Shown: one piece after another, positions 47,278 through 56,883 of the stretch
How positions within the stretch are numbered: position 1 is the stretch's first letter
Layout: each line of letters starts with the position of its first letter
Source of the DNA: Dyella japonica DSM 16301
GTDB taxonomy: Bacteria; Pseudomonadota; Gammaproteobacteria; Xanthomonadales; Rhodanobacteraceae
Length of the DNA stretch: 56,902 nucleotides
Reading direction: 5' to 3'
Assembly (NCBI RefSeq): GCF_001010355.1
Contig: NZ_JPLA01000032.1
Coordinates: 1 to 56,902 of the forward strand
The notes under the pieces: generated by a model
Seen by the model: only the letters and a program-made list of their open reading frames with translations
Database searches by the model: none
Told to the model about the DNA's origin: nothing
Program-made: the position numbers and the translations under genes

Positions 47278-48224
47278 TCGATCGCCGTGTACTCGTCCAC
47301 GCCAATGGCGCGATTAATGTTCTGCATGGCCTGCGTCGCGGCGCCCTTCAACAGGTTGTCCAGCGTCGCCACCACCACCACGCGCTTGCCGTCGTTGGAC
47401 ACGGCAAAGCCGCCGATATCCACATGGTGCTTGTTGGCGATCTGGCTGACCCAGGGCGCCTCGTCCACCACATGCACGAGCTTCTCGCCTTCATAGGCGC
47501 CGTTGAAGCGCTTGATGATGTCCTCGCGCGTCACAGGACGCGCCAGGTAAAGGTTGGTGGTGACGGTGAGGCCACGGAAATGAGGCGCCACGTGCGGCAT
47601 GAATTCCACCGGCACGTTGAGATGGCGGCTCGCTTCCTTCTCGTGCATGTGGCCGGTCAGCTGGTACGGCATCAGGTTGTCGCGCAGCTTTTCCGGATTG
47701 TTCTTGTCCGAGGGCGTGGTGCCTGCGCCGGAGTAGCCGGAAACACCAAAACTCACCGGCGGCGCGGCAAGCAAGTCCTTCAATGGCGCAATCGAAAGCT
47801 GGATGGCGGTGGCGTAGCAACCCGGATTGCTGATGCGCTTCTCGCCGCGCCACAACTGGCGGGTGAGCTCAGGCAGGCCGTAGTACCACGTCTCGTTGAA
47901 ACGATAGTCGGCCGAGAGGTCCACGATCAGCGTGTCCGGCTTGGCCTTGTCGATCGCCTCGACATACGGTGCGGCCTTGCCGTTAGGCAAGGCCAGCACC
48001 ACCACGTCCGCCTGCTGCGCCGCCACGGCCTCGGCATCAAGATTCACGTAGCGCAGCTCACCAGTGTAGCCCTCCACGTGATCGGCCACGCGCTGACCAT
48101 CCAGCTCGCGCGAAGAAACGAAGGCAAGCTCCAGCGACGGATGCGCCGCCACCAGCCGGATCAGTTCGGCACCGGTGTGCCCGCGCGCGCCCACGATGCC
48201 CAAGCGATGTTTAGTCGTGCTCAT
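47244..48224 (-). CDS. argC: N-acetyl-gamma-glutamyl-phosphate reductase
   Basis: 326 aa NADPH-dependent enzyme of arginine synthesis. Start [20 protein letters not shown] (nucleotide loop), active-site Cys136 in [23 protein letters not shown] and [17 protein letters not shown] later. Starts three bases after the argBA stop. Its last ten or so codons ([10 protein letters not shown]) are read from the GAGAAGTGAG repeat, and the in-frame TGA of a GAAGTGAG unit is its stop, so the C-terminus was remodelled by the repeat. Confidence 0.94.
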   Translation of the reverse strand: MSTTKHRLGIVGARGHTGAELIRLVAAHPSLELAFVSSRELDGQRVADHVEGYTGELRYVNLDAEAVAAQQADVVVLALPNGKAAPYVEAIDKAKPDTLIVDLSADYRFNETWYYGLPELTRQLWRGEKRISNPGCYATAIQLSIAPLKDLLAAPPVSFGVSGYSGAGTTPSDKNNPEKLRDNLMPYQLTGHMHEKEASRHLNVPVEFMPHVAPHFRGLTVTTNLYLARPVTREDIIKRFNGAYEGEKLVHVVDEAPWVSQIANKHHVDIGGFAVSNDGKRVVVVATLDNLLKGAATQAMQNINRAIGVDEYTAIEEREVSGKSQK

Positions 48225-48227
48225 GAT

Positions 48228-49544
48228 TCAGTCCACCAGGGTCGGCAGGCGCTGCGCGCAATGCGCCACGCAGCTGGCGATCGTGTCGAAGTCGTCGATG
48301 CCGTACCAGAACACTTTCCAGCTCGGCTGCTTGAGACAGCCATCCGATTCGGCGTAATAGAAATGGTTGACGCTGTTGCCGTGACGCGAGCGCCAGAACA
48401 ACTGCGGATTCTCCTCGCGCATCACCTGCCACACCGCGCGACCCAGGCCTTCGCCCTGTGCGTCGTCCAGCACGGCGAACTTGTCCAGATACGGCAGGCC
48501 GCCTTCCATGGTGAGTATCATCGCGGTGCGATAGTTCTCGCTCACATAGACACGGAACGGCATGGTGCGCTCGAAATAGTCAGGCACCAGCGTGCGTCCG
48601 AAGCTCGACTCGATCAGCTCGCGCATCCGACCCAGGTCGATGCCTTCCCACGACTCGAAGCGCTTCACCTTTTCGCCGCGGCGAACCAGCGTGCCCGAAC
48701 CCTTGTGCGTGAACAGTTCCTTCGCCAGCTCGGACGGCTTGGTGATGGAGACCGACGAAGTCAGCGGCAAGTCGTTCAGCAGGTCGGCGATCTGTTCGAT
48801 CTTCAGGCGCATGCCGCCGTTGATCCACGGCTGCGACATCAGGTGGTCGAATTCCGTGCTGAGGTTGATCGAGTCGATGATCTTGCCCTGATCGTCCAGC
48901 AAGCCGCCGGTGCCGGTGAGGAACACGATCTTGTACGGCTGCAGCACGCGCACCAGTTCGTTGGCGGCGAAGTCGGCGTTCACGTTGAGGATCTGGCCCT
49001 CTTCGGTTTCGCCAAGGCTCGCAATCACCGGAATGGAACCGGCACGCAGGCTCGCTTCGATCGGCGCCAGGTTGATCTGGCTGACCTTGCCGACCAGGCC
49101 ATAGGTATCGCGGTCGATATAGCTGGCCGTGAACACGCCCGACGGCACCGAGGTGGCGCGCGTGTCCATGGTCTGCAGGGCTTCGACCAAGCGCAGGTTC
49201 TGTTCCTGGAACACCTTGCGCACGATGGACAAGGCCTTGGGCGTGGTCACGCGCAGGCCGTTCACGGTCTGCTTCTCGATGCCCGCGGCCGACAGCTCTT
49301 CGTCCAGCTGCGGACCGGCGCCGTGCAGCACGATCGGGGTCAGGCCCACCTGCTGCAGGAAGGTGAGCGACGAGGTCAGCGCGGGCAGATCGTCGCGCAA
49401 CACGGCGCCACCGACCTTCACCACGGCGAAGCGCTTCGCATCCAACTGCGAGAAACGCTTGAGGTATTGCTGGATCTCCTTCGCGCTACCCATGCTCGAA
49501 AGCAGGCGGACGATGGTTTTCCGGGTGTGCTTGTGGGCTTCCAC
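48228..49544 (-). CDS. Fused acetylglutamate kinase/N-acetylglutamate synthase
   Basis: 438 aa bifunctional protein, first two steps of arginine synthesis. The N-terminal amino-acid kinase part (about 1-290) has [52 protein letters not shown] and [14 protein letters not shown]. The C-terminal NAT domain has [32 protein letters not shown] and [11 protein letters not shown]. It aligns nearly end to end with the Xanthomonas campestris NAGS/K enzyme, which shares the [13 protein letters not shown] start. I use the GTG at 49544, seven bases after argE; the open frame continues upstream inside argE. Feedback inhibition by arginine is known for relatives. Confidence 0.93.
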   Translation of the reverse strand: MEAHKHTRKTIVRLLSSMGSAKEIQQYLKRFSQLDAKRFAVVKVGGAVLRDDLPALTSSLTFLQQVGLTPIVLHGAGPQLDEELSAAGIEKQTVNGLRVTTPKALSIVRKVFQEQNLRLVEALQTMDTRATSVPSGVFTASYIDRDTYGLVGKVSQINLAPIEASLRAGSIPVIASLGETEEGQILNVNADFAANELVRVLQPYKIVFLTGTGGLLDDQGKIIDSINLSTEFDHLMSQPWINGGMRLKIEQIADLLNDLPLTSSVSITKPSELAKELFTHKGSGTLVRRGEKVKRFESWEGIDLGRMRELIESSFGRTLVPDYFERTMPFRVYVSENYRTAMILTMEGGLPYLDKFAVLDDAQGEGLGRAVWQVMREENPQLFWRSRHGNSVNHFYYAESDGCLKQPSWKVFWYGIDDFDTIASCVAHCAQRLPTLVD

Positions 49545-49551
49545 TTCGGTC

Positions 49552-50646
49552 TTAGCTCTTATCGATGAGGCGGTAGATGGTCTGGGCGTAATGCTGCAAT
49601 TGATCGAGCGCGACCCACTCGTCGGCGGTATGCGCCTGGGCGATATCGCCGGGGCCGTAGACAAAGCTGATGTAACCGGCAGCCGAGAACAGCGCCGCCT
49701 CGGTCCAGAAGTCCACCGCGTTGCCGATCGGGATGTTCAGCTCATCGGCCAGGTCGCGCGCCGCCAGGCGGCGCGCTTCGGCCGTGGCCGTGTCGCCCGC
49801 CGGCAGCGAGTCGCCGCGGAACAGTTCCTGGAACTCCACCGGCTGCGGCTCCACCAACGTGCGGAAGGTGTTGAGCAGCTGCTCCGGCGCCATGGTCGGC
49901 AACGGACGGAAGCCAAAACGCACATCGGCGGACGGCGCAATCATGTTCGCCTTGATGCCGCCGTCGACGCGGCCGATGTTGAAGCGCAGCCCGGTGAGGC
50001 CGCCAAAGCGCTCATGCGCCTGCTTCTCCACATAATCGAGCGCAGCAGCGCCCCAGCGCACGGCCTGGTGCACCGCGCTGTCGCTGGGTTTCTGCTCGCC
50101 CGACGCATGGCCGGCACTGCCCTTGAAGCGCATCTGCACCGAATGGATGCCACGGTGCGCCAGCACGGCTTCGCCCTTGGTCGGCTCAGCCACGATGATG
50201 GCATCGTAGGCCGGCTTATCCTTGAGGAAGCCGGCGATGCAACGCGGATCGTTGGCCTCTTCGTCGGTGGACAATAGCAGGGCCATGTCGCCGCTGGTGA
50301 CGTTGGCCACGGCAACGAGCGCTGCCGCTGCACCCTTGATATCGCAGGCGCCCAGGCCGATCGCACGGTCTTCGGTTACGCGCAGCTCGTGCGGGCTGGC
50401 GGTCCAGTGCGGCGAATCGGGCACGGTGTCCAGGTGCACATTGAACAGCACCTTGGGCTTGCCGCGCACGGCATAGAGCGTGACCGCGCCAGCGCCGTAA
50501 TCGGTCACGGAAACATCGAAGCCCGGCAGGTTGTCCCGCAGGTAATCGAAGATGCCGCCCGTGCCGATTTCGCGCGGCGGATTGCGCGTGTCGTAGCTGA
50601 CCAGCGCGCGGAGATGTCGGAGGGTGTCGTCCAGTAGTGCGTTCAT
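49552..50646 (-). CDS. argE: ArgE-type deacetylase, probably acting on N-acetylcitrulline
   Basis: 364 aa M20-family metallopeptidase. Metal ligands lie in [24 protein letters not shown] and STDEEANDP, and the dimerisation part has [20 protein letters not shown]. Because the carbamoyltransferase of this cluster is the acetylornithine type, the substrate here should be N-acetyl-L-citrulline rather than N-acetylornithine, as shown for Xanthomonas. That is inference from the partner. A repeat with two hairpins lies in the 132-base gap to argG. Confidence 0.9.
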   Translation of the reverse strand: MNALLDDTLRHLRALVSYDTRNPPREIGTGGIFDYLRDNLPGFDVSVTDYGAGAVTLYAVRGKPKVLFNVHLDTVPDSPHWTASPHELRVTEDRAIGLGACDIKGAAAALVAVANVTSGDMALLLSTDEEANDPRCIAGFLKDKPAYDAIIVAEPTKGEAVLAHRGIHSVQMRFKGSAGHASGEQKPSDSAVHQAVRWGAAALDYVEKQAHERFGGLTGLRFNIGRVDGGIKANMIAPSADVRFGFRPLPTMAPEQLLNTFRTLVEPQPVEFQELFRGDSLPAGDTATAEARRLAARDLADELNIPIGNAVDFWTEAALFSAAGYISFVYGPGDIAQAHTADEWVALDQLQHYAQTIYRLIDKS

Positions 50647-50689
50647 GCGATCCAGGCAGGTGACATGGTTGCCTCAAGTTTTCCCATCC

Positions 50690-50770
50690 GTCATTCCTGC
50701 GAGAGCAGGAATCCAATGCCTTAGCTTTAGGGGCGAAAGTCACTGGATCCCAGCTTCCGCTGGGATGACG
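50690..50770. repeat. Double hairpin repeat between argG and argE
   Basis: ATTCCTGC (50693-50700)/GCAGGAAT (50705-50712) and ATCCCAGC (50747-50754)/GCTGGGAT (50759-50766) are two 8-bp hairpins. They belong to the TCATTCC(T/C)GC...GGAATCC family that also forms part of the long repeats A and B. The arrangement could reduce expression of argE and later genes relative to argG. Confidence 0.8.
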
Positions 50771-50778
50771 AGCGTAGG

Positions 50779-51969
50779 TCAGCGGTTGATCTCAGCCCAC
50801 AAGGTGCTGCTCATGCCGAACAGCTTGATGAAGCCTTCGGCCTCCTCCACGCCCCAGTCCGCGGACTGCGCGTAGGTGGCGCCCTTGGCATTGAGGATGT
50901 GCGGCGAGCGCACTTCCACCGCCGTCACCTGGGCACCGGAGGTTTCCAGCACCACCTCGCCATTGACCTGGCCCTGGCTGGAGGACAGGAACGCCTCCAG
51001 GTCGGTCTTGATCGGGTCATGGAAGAAGCCTTCGTACACGACTTCCACCCACTTGCGCGCCACTTCCGGCTTGAAGCGGTTCTGCTGCTTGGTCAGCACG
51101 GCTTCTTCCAGCGCGCGGTGCGCGGCGAGCAGCGAGATCAGGCCCGGCGCTTCATACACAATGCGACCCTTCAGGCCGATGGTGGTGTCGCCGGTGTACA
51201 TGCCGCGGCCCACGCCGTAGGGCGCGAACAGCTCGTTGAGCTTGGCCAGCAGCTTGTCGCCCGGCAGCTTTTCGCCATTGAGCGACACCGCCTCGCCCTT
51301 CACGAAGCCCAGCGTGACGGTCAGCTTTTCGGACGGCCATTCGGCGCGCGGCTTGCACCAGCCGCGGGCGCCTTCACCCGGCGTCTTCCAATGGTCGATC
51401 TCGCCGCCAGAGAGCGTCACGCCCAGCAGGTTCTCGTTGATGGTGTAGCTCTTCTGCTTGGCTCGCACTTCGAAGCCGCGCTCTTCCAGATAGGCCTGCT
51501 CATAGGCACGCGTCTGGGTGTGTTCCTTCTGGATCTCGCGGATCGGCGCCACGATCTGGTAGTCGCCCAGCGCCTTCACGGCCAGATCGAAGCGGACCTG
51601 GTCGTTGCCCATGCCGGTGCAGCCGTGCGCGATCGCCTTGGTGCCCAGTTCCTTGGCGCGCGCAATGGCGGCGTCCACGATCAGGTAACGGTCGGACACC
51701 AGCAGCGGATACTGGCCCTGGTAGGCCTCGCCCGCCTGCACGAACGGCTTGACGAAACCGTTCCAGATCGCCGGACCGCCATCGACGGTGACATGGCTGG
51801 CCACGCCCAGCTCCTTGGCGCGCTGCTCGATATAGGCGCGCTCCTCGGCATCCACGCCGCCGGTGTCGGCGAACACGGTATGCACGGCCCAGCCGCGCTC
51901 CTTGAGGTAAGGCACGCAGAAGCTGGTGTCGAGGCCACCGGAGAAGGCGAGAACGATGTCTTTGCTCAT
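50779..51969 (-). CDS. argG: Argininosuccinate synthase
   Basis: 396 aa ATP-dependent ligase joining citrulline and aspartate. P-loop [11 protein letters not shown] (residues about 7-17), [34 protein letters not shown] and the C-terminal [19 protein letters not shown]. It lies 41 bases after the osmC-like gene, all in one direction. Confidence 0.96.
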   Translation of the reverse strand: MSKDIVLAFSGGLDTSFCVPYLKERGWAVHTVFADTGGVDAEERAYIEQRAKELGVASHVTVDGGPAIWNGFVKPFVQAGEAYQGQYPLLVSDRYLIVDAAIARAKELGTKAIAHGCTGMGNDQVRFDLAVKALGDYQIVAPIREIQKEHTQTRAYEQAYLEERGFEVRAKQKSYTINENLLGVTLSGGEIDHWKTPGEGARGWCKPRAEWPSEKLTVTLGFVKGEAVSLNGEKLPGDKLLAKLNELFAPYGVGRGMYTGDTTIGLKGRIVYEAPGLISLLAAHRALEEAVLTKQQNRFKPEVARKWVEVVYEGFFHDPIKTDLEAFLSSSQGQVNGEVVLETSGAQVTAVEVRSPHILNAKGATYAQSADWGVEEAEGFIKLFGMSSTLWAEINR

Positions 51970-52010
51970 GACTTGCGAATCCTGAGATGGAAGGCTAAAC
52001 GGATAAATAG

Positions 52011-52490
52011 TTAAACGGATTGGACCACGATGCGCGGTTCGACGCGCACCGGAAAATTCACGGAATTGGCGATAAAGCAGCCGTGGTGAGCAGCATCGTG
52101 TGCCGCCTCGGCCTTGGCCGCGTCGCTGTCGGCGGTAATGGTGACCACCGGATGCAGCACCACTTCGGTGAAGTGGCCGCCATGCGTATCGGTTTCCATC
52201 GTGCCTTCGGCGCTATCGGTGTATGCCGTCACCACGACGCCGACCAACACCGCCTGATGCAAGTAGGACAGCATGTGACAGGTGGACAGTGCCGTCACCA
52301 GCATGTCTTCCGGGTTGACCTTGCTGGCATCGCCGCGAAACATCGGGTCGGACGAGCCTTCGACGGTCGGCTTGCCCTCGATGCGGATCTCATGGCCGCG
52401 GCCATAGCCCTGATAGGTCTTGGTGCCCGTGCCCTGGTTGCCGGTCCAGGTCACGTCGACTTTGTAGTGGTGCTGATGGGTGTGGCTCAC
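52011..52490 (-). CDS. OsmC/Ohr-family protein
   Basis: 159 aa. The OsmC family uses two Cys as peroxidase centres: Cys71 in [13 protein letters not shown] and Cys138 in [18 protein letters not shown] are in the expected places. Thiol-dependent reduction of organic peroxides is expected. The gene overlaps the paiB-like gene by four bases and sits inside the arginine cluster, where a link to arginine synthesis is not obvious. It is a plausible stress-response passenger. Confidence 0.9.
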   Translation of the reverse strand: MSHTHQHHYKVDVTWTGNQGTGTKTYQGYGRGHEIRIEGKPTVEGSSDPMFRGDASKVNPEDMLVTALSTCHMLSYLHQAVLVGVVVTAYTDSAEGTMETDTHGGHFTEVVLHPVVTITADSDAAKAEAAHDAAHHGCFIANSVNFPVRVEPRIVVQSV

Positions 52491-53110
52491 GAGCTTGCCT
52501 CTTCTTGTTTCGACATGAGATCGGCCAGTTCCGCATCGCCGCGACCGGCACGCTGCCCGAGGCCGGCGATCACACCGGCGCGATTGGCCGCCGGATGGTT
52601 CTGGTTCAACTTGAACTTGCCTTCGATGCGATCGATGGAAATTTCCAGCCCGGCGATGGCGCGTAGCATCTTCTCGATGTGATCTTCCGGTGCGTCGGAG
52701 ACCTGCCAGGGCGCCGGAAGACCAGCTTCATGGCGATCGGTGAGGCGCTCCAGCAACTGACGCAACCAAGTGGCGTCGTCGATCACACGCAGGCGGCCAT
52801 GCACGTGCACCACGGCGTAGTTCCAGGTGGGCACTTCGCGATGGGTTTCCTGCTTGCTGGGATACCAGTTGGGACTGATATAGCCGTCCGGACCGCGAAA
52901 GATCACCAGCACGTCGGCTCCGTCCATGCGCGCCAGTTCATTGCCGCGCGCCACATGACCGTGCAGCATTCCATCCACCAGCTCGATCGGCAAATGATTG
53001 GCCGCCAGCCCGTCCTCGCCCTGCACCACCACGGTGGCGAACGGGTAGGCGCGCATCAGCGCGTGCAGCGTCTCGCTGTCCGTCTGCTTGAAGTGCGCGG
53101 GCTGGTACAT
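52487..53110 (-). CDS. FMN-binding negative transcriptional regulator, PaiB-like
   Basis: 207 aa. Start MYQPAHFKQTDSETLHALMR, FATVVVQGEDGLAANHLPIE, the PNWYPSKQETHREVPTWNY signature and the final IEGKFKLNQNHPAANRAGVI all fit PaiB-type FMN-binding split-barrel proteins. In Bacillus, PaiB affects protease synthesis; most relatives are uncharacterised. It begins two bases after the argF' stop and overlaps the osmC-like gene, so it is read with argF'. Confidence 0.92.
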   Translation of the reverse strand: MYQPAHFKQTDSETLHALMRAYPFATVVVQGEDGLAANHLPIELVDGMLHGHVARGNELARMDGADVLVIFRGPDGYISPNWYPSKQETHREVPTWNYAVVHVHGRLRVIDDATWLRQLLERLTDRHEAGLPAPWQVSDAPEDHIEKMLRAIAGLEISIDRIEGKFKLNQNHPAANRAGVIAGLGQRAGRGDAELADLMSKQEEASS

Positions 53111-53112
53111 GC

Positions 53113-54120
53113 TCAGCCCTGGCCGATCAGCGAGGCCATGACGGCCTTCTGCACGTGCAGGCGGTTCTCGGCTTCATCGATGGCGATGCACGCGGGCGAA
53201 TCCATCACCGCGTCGGTGGCCTTGATATTGCGGCGCAACGGCAGGCAATGGCTGAAGAGGCCGTTGTTGGTCAGGGCCATCTTCTGTTCGTCCACGATGA
53301 AGTGCTTGTGCGCATCGCGGATCGGCTTTTCCTGCTCCCAGCGGCCGAAGAACGGCAGCGCGCCCCAGCTCTTGGCATACACGACATCGGCGCCGCTATA
53401 GGCCTCTTCGATGTTGTGGCTTACCTTGAGCGAACCGCCGTTTTCCTTGGCGTTCTGATAGCCGAACTCCATGTAGCGCTCATCGAGCACATAGTCCGGC
53501 GTGGGGCACAGCAAGGTCACGTCCATACCCATCTTGGTGGCGATCAGCAGCGCGGAATTGGCCACCGCCGTGTTGAGCGGCTTGGGGTGATAGGTCCAGG
53601 TCAGCACGTATTTCTTGTTCTGCAGGCTGCCCAGGTGTTCCTTCATGGCCAGCGCGTGGGCGAGCTCCTGGCATGGGTGGGTGATGGTTTCCATGTTGAT
53701 CACCGGCACCGTGGCGTACTTGGCGAACGCCTTGATCACGTTGTCCTGGCGATCCACCTGCCAGTCCTGGAACTTCGGGAAAGCGCGCACGGCGATCAGG
53801 TCCACGTAGCGCGACAGCACGCGTGCCACTTCGGCAATGTGCTCTTCGGTGTCGCCATCCATCACCGTGCCCACCTCGAACTCGATCGGCCACGCATCCT
53901 TGCCCGGCGCCAGCACGATGGCATGGCCGCCCAGGTGGAAGGCGCCGAGTTCGAAACTCGTGCGCGTGCGCATCGACGGGTTGAAGAACATCAGCGCCAC
54001 CGACTTGCCGGCCAGTTGCTGCCCGCGCGGCGAGCGCTTGAAGGCAGCTGCCTGCTCGAGCAGCGCATCGATCTGGGTGCGGCTGTAATCCTGGGTGGTC
54101 AGAAAGTGGCGAAGCGTCAT
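53113..54120 (-). CDS. argF': N-acetylornithine carbamoyltransferase (AOTCase)
   Basis: 335 aa, collinear with Xanthomonas campestris AOTCase from its MSLKHFL start. Carbamoyl-phosphate loop FFNPSMRTRTSFELG (45-59), and Glu92 in GDTEEHIAEVA, the residue that sets N-acetyl over N-succinyl substrates in Xanthomonas. NMETITHPCQELAHALA, TWTYHPKPLNTAVANSAL and HCLPLRRNIKATD also match that enzyme rather than normal ornithine carbamoyltransferases. Its product is N-acetylcitrulline, so citrulline is made without free ornithine. The start at 54120 is set by this alignment; 54141 would add seven residues. A perfect terminator hairpin and an Arg-rich short frame lie directly upstream. Confidence 0.95.
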   Translation of the reverse strand: MTLRHFLTTQDYSRTQIDALLEQAAAFKRSPRGQQLAGKSVALMFFNPSMRTRTSFELGAFHLGGHAIVLAPGKDAWPIEFEVGTVMDGDTEEHIAEVARVLSRYVDLIAVRAFPKFQDWQVDRQDNVIKAFAKYATVPVINMETITHPCQELAHALAMKEHLGSLQNKKYVLTWTYHPKPLNTAVANSALLIATKMGMDVTLLCPTPDYVLDERYMEFGYQNAKENGGSLKVSHNIEEAYSGADVVYAKSWGALPFFGRWEQEKPIRDAHKHFIVDEQKMALTNNGLFSHCLPLRRNIKATDAVMDSPACIAIDEAENRLHVQKAVMASLIGQG

Positions 54121-54159
54121 GAGGAAGTTGCCTTTGTCCAATCGTCGGAATCCGGAAAC

Positions 54160-54187
54160 AAAAAAACCCGGCTGCTAGCCGGGTTTT
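54160..54187 (-). terminator. Intrinsic terminator before argF' (attenuator candidate)
   Basis: On the minus strand, AAAACCCGGCT and AGCCGGGTTTT form a perfect 11-bp stem with a three-base loop (54187-54163), and the U run goes on to 54160. It ends about 40 bases before the argF' start, so it must be bypassed for argF' to be transcribed from an upstream promoter. The 5' arm (54176-54184) is complementary over 9 bases to the 3' end of the upstream short frame. Confidence 0.85.
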
Positions 54188-54219
54188 ATCGTCGATACAC
54201 GTGAAACGCGTGCGACAGC

Positions 54220-54351
54220 CTACCCGGCCATAAAGCGGCACAGCGGTCGGCGAGCACGCGACGTCATCCCAGCGGCCATGCGGGCGCTAGTGAGGACAGT
54301 GGCGGTATAGACGGCTGCGGACATGGGTGTTCCGGGAGGTTGAATTGTCAT
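54220..54351 (-). CDS. Candidate Arg-rich leader peptide of argF'
   Basis: A short frame upstream of the terminator, 43 codons from the ATG at 54351 or 34 from 54324 (15 from 54267). Five Arg codons occur in it, four of them in the SRARRPLCR stretch (CGT, CGC, CGA, CGC, positions about 54258-54235), shortly before the stop at 54222. The last codons (Met-Ala-Gly-stop) supply the UGGCCGGGU segment that can pair with the terminator 5' arm. Ribosome sites are weak for all ATGs, and I could not find a convincing promoter, so translation is unproven. A chance Arg-rich frame is the alternative, since GC-rich DNA makes CGN codons common. Confidence 0.5.
   Translation of the reverse strand: MTIQPPGTPMSAAVYTATVLTSARMAAGMTSRARRPLCRFMAG
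54222..54230 (-). promoter_or_regulatory. Antiterminator strand of the argF' attenuator candidate
   Basis: RNA UGGCCGGGU here pairs with ACCCGGCUA at 54184-54176 (nine pairs, one G-U). It overlaps the stop codon region of the Arg-rich frame. A ribosome stopped at Arg codons 32-35 would leave it free, whereas a ribosome at the stop codon would cover it, which predicts transcription when arginine is scarce. Confidence 0.5.
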
Positions 54352-54413
54352 GATGACGGGATTTTCGCTGCCATGCAACAACGAATGCCCCCGATCGCGG
54401 CACCCGACACCAA

Positions 54414-54435
54414 ATCGCCGCCCGGAGGCGGCGAT
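54414..54435 (-). terminator. Hairpin after the glycine-zipper gene
   Basis: ATCGCCGCC and GGCGGCGAT form a perfect 9-bp stem with a four-base loop, 12 bases after the stop of the glycine-zipper gene on the minus strand. Only TTT follows within a few bases, so it is a moderate terminator. It separates that gene from the argF' leader region. Confidence 0.55.
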
Positions 54436-54447
54436 GGACGGGGGATC

Positions 54448-54984
54448 TCAGTCGGCGGGAGAAACGCTCACCCGCACGCGCAGGCGCTCGCCGGGATCGT
54501 AGTTGAGGCGGGACAGGTAAACCTCGCCGCGATAACGGTACTCCACGTCGTAACCCATGATGCGGCGCTGCTCGCTGACCGCCGCCACCTGGCGGCAATG
54601 GGTTTCGGTAGTCGCATATTCGCCGCCGCCGGACTGGGTGGCGCTATTGCCCACGGCCCCGCCGGCGACCGCACCGGCCACGGTGGCCGCCGTGCGGCCG
54701 TTGCCGTGACCCACCGTGCTGCCCAGCACACCGCCCACCACGGCACCCAGGATGGTGCCGGCCGCCGAGCCCTGGCTGGGGGCCTCACGTACTACTTGCT
54801 GGTCATAGCATTCCTGGCGCGGCACCTCGGTACGGGCCACGCCATACACGGGGTCGACGCGCAGCACATCCGCCCAACCGTAATGGGTGTTGTCTTCATT
54901 TTGATTCTGATAGCGCGCATCCTGCGCAAATACGCCAGTGGTCATTACGGACAGCACGAGCGCAGGGAACAACCACTTGGTCAT
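54448..54984 (-). CDS. Exported glycine-zipper 2TM-type envelope protein
   Basis: 178 aa with a Sec signal peptide (LFPALVLSVMTTGVFA, cleaved before QDA). The centre has the Gly-zipper pair GTILGAVVGGVLGSTVG and TVAGAVAGGAVGNS of the Rick_17kDa/2TM antigen family (SlyB-like). The last part has Cys (THCRQVAAVSEQ) and a beta-rich end with YDVEYRYRGEVYLSRLNYDP. It is not a lipoprotein in this case because no Cys follows the signal. GGAGGT lies before the ATG at 54984. Envelope location; exact role unknown. Confidence 0.9.
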   Translation of the reverse strand: MTKWLFPALVLSVMTTGVFAQDARYQNQNEDNTHYGWADVLRVDPVYGVARTEVPRQECYDQQVVREAPSQGSAAGTILGAVVGGVLGSTVGHGNGRTAATVAGAVAGGAVGNSATQSGGGEYATTETHCRQVAAVSEQRRIMGYDVEYRYRGEVYLSRLNYDPGERLRVRVSVSPAD

Positions 54985-55152
54985 TACGACCTCCGCAGGA
55001 AGCAATTCGGGCGCATCTCTGCACCTCATAGCATCCATTGCAGCAAATTCACGCTGAATCGACGCTTAGAGGTTTTCTTGCGCCGCCTGCCCGCACCGAG
55101 CCAAGCGCTGCCAGGGCTGTCCCCGGCCCCAGCGGAGGCCACGGCGGCTTGT

Positions 55153-55158
55153 TAAGAT
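55153..55158 (+). promoter_or_regulatory. Candidate -10 element before cysS
   Basis: TAAGAT lies 57 bases before the cysS start with an upstream TGT, an extended-type -10. No -35 match. The 230-base gap from the glycine-zipper gene (54985-55215) otherwise shows nothing I can name. Confidence 0.3.
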
Positions 55159-55215
55159 GCGCGACCGGCTTGCGCCCGCCTGGCGCCTGCTCCCACCGTC
55201 CGGACCACCCGACCG

Positions 55216-56604
55216 ATGCCGATTTCGCTCCACAACAGCCTGACGCGCCGCGTAGAAACGTTCACCCCGCTCGACCCGCAGCGGGTCACCATGTATCTGT
55301 GCGGGCCGACCGTCTACAACTACGTGCATATCGGCAATGCGCGCGGGCCGGTGGTATTCGACGTGCTGGTGAAGCTGCTGCGGCGCCACTATCCGAACGT
55401 GGTCTACGCCCGCAACATCACCGACGTCGACGACAAGATCAACACCGCCGCCCAGCAGCTGGGCGTGGGCATCGAGAGCATCACCACCCGCTACGCCCAG
55501 GCCTATCGGGAAGACATGGCGGCGCTGGGCATTGCCCCACCCGACGTGGAGCCGCACGCCACCGCTCACATGCCGCAGATGATTGCGATGATCGAGCGCC
55601 TGATCGCCAGCGGCCATGCGTACGCCGCGGAGGGGCACGTGCTGTTCTCGGTGGATTCGTATGCCAAGTACGGCGAGCTGTCGGGCCGCGATCCGGAAGA
55701 ATTGCTGGCCGGCGCCCGCGTCGAGGTGGCCCCGTACAAGCACAATCCGGGCGACTTCGTGCTGTGGAAGCCCTCCACCCCCGACCTGCCCGGCTGGGAC
55801 AGCCCCTGGGGCCGCGGCCGCCCTGGCTGGCACATCGAGTGCTCGGCGATGAGCGAAGCCCACCTGGGCGACACCATCGACATCCATGCCGGCGGCGTCG
55901 ACCTGCAGTTCCCGCATCACGAGAACGAGATCGCCCAGTCCACCTGCGCCCATGGCGGCAAGGTGTTCGCGCGCTACTGGCTGCACAACGGCATGCTCAC
56001 CTTCAGCGGCCGCAAGATGTCCAAGTCGCTGGGCAACGTGATGCTGGTGCATGAGCTGCTCAAGGAACATGCGCCCGAAGCGCTGCGCCTGCTGCTCCTG
56101 CGCGGCCACTATCGCCAGCCGCTGGACTGGTCCGACACCGCCATCGCCCAGGCCATCAGCACGCTCGATGGCTGGTATCGCGTGTTGCGCGACCTGGTCG
56201 ACGTGGAAGTGGACACCACCGCCCTTCCCGTACCCGCCACGGTCGAAGCCGCCTTGTGCGACGACCTCAACACTCCGCAGGCCCTGGCCGAGCTGTCGCA
56301 GCTCGCCGACGCCGCACGCCAGGCCGGCAGCGAGGAAGAACGCCGCGCCGCCAAGACCACCCTGCTCGGCGCCGGCGCCGTGCTGGGCCTGCTGCAGCAG
56401 GACCCCGAGAGCTGGTTCAAGCAGACCAGCGGCGCCACCGAAGTCGACGCCGCCCGCGTCGAAGCCCTGCTGGAAGAACGCCGCACCGCCCGCGCCAGCA
56501 AGGATTTCAAGCGCGCCGATGCCATTCGCGAAGAACTCACGGCGATGGGCGTGGCCATTGAAGATGGTGCGCAGGGGACGCGGTGGAGTGTGGTGAAGGG
56601 GTGA
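55216..56604 (+). CDS. cysS: Cysteine-tRNA ligase
   Basis: 462 aa class I aminoacyl-tRNA synthetase. The zinc Cys and HIGH region reads [20 protein letters not shown] (HIGN form), with [37 protein letters not shown] and the KMSKS motif in [11 protein letters not shown]. The C-terminal anticodon part ends [20 protein letters not shown] and [13 protein letters not shown], also typical. No obvious ribosome site before the ATG. Followed by a repeat island. Confidence 0.96.
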   Translation: MPISLHNSLTRRVETFTPLDPQRVTMYLCGPTVYNYVHIGNARGPVVFDVLVKLLRRHYPNVVYARNITDVDDKINTAAQQLGVGIESITTRYAQAYREDMAALGIAPPDVEPHATAHMPQMIAMIERLIASGHAYAAEGHVLFSVDSYAKYGELSGRDPEELLAGARVEVAPYKHNPGDFVLWKPSTPDLPGWDSPWGRGRPGWHIECSAMSEAHLGDTIDIHAGGVDLQFPHHENEIAQSTCAHGGKVFARYWLHNGMLTFSGRKMSKSLGNVMLVHELLKEHAPEALRLLLLRGHYRQPLDWSDTAIAQAISTLDGWYRVLRDLVDVEVDTTALPVPATVEAALCDDLNTPQALAELSQLADAARQAGSEEERRAAKTTLLGAGAVLGLLQQDPESWFKQTSGATEVDAARVEALLEERRTARASKDFKRADAIREELTAMGVAIEDGAQGTRWSVVKG

Positions 56605-56651
56605 GGTGAAGGGTCACGCCTTCGCTCTTTTGCCCCAAACCCTCTCCATAG

Positions 56652-56712
56652 AAACCTTCCCGCGAGCACCCGCCCCTCACCCCGGCCCTCTCCCCGCAGG
56701 GGAGAGGGAGAA
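56652..56712. repeat. CCCTCTCCCC hairpin repeat, third copy
   Basis: TTCCCGCGAGCACCCGCCCC followed by a CCCTCTCCCC (56686-56695) / GGGGAGAGGG (56699-56708) hairpin. The same segment ends the long repeats A and B. It lies after cysS and may terminate it. Confidence 0.85.
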
Positions 56713-56760
56713 GTGCGGTGTATCGCGTTTCTCTCTAGGCGGCTCGCACCATCGAGCGAT

Positions 56761-56842
56761 TGTGGGAGCACACCCTGTGCGCGACAAACCTACGGAGCGG
56801 TACACCGCAGCGTGCCTGTCGCGCACAGGGTGCGCTCCCACA
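56761..56842. repeat. BIME-like inverted repeat, copy 5
   Basis: Arms 56761-56785 and 56818-56842 match the family with one mismatch in the left arm (GCACACC). The centre has CTACGGAGCGGTACACCGC, as in copy 2. Confidence 0.92.
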
Positions 56843-56883
56843 GACAAGCGACAAGCGCGGCGCGGCTCGCCACGCGCAGCCTA

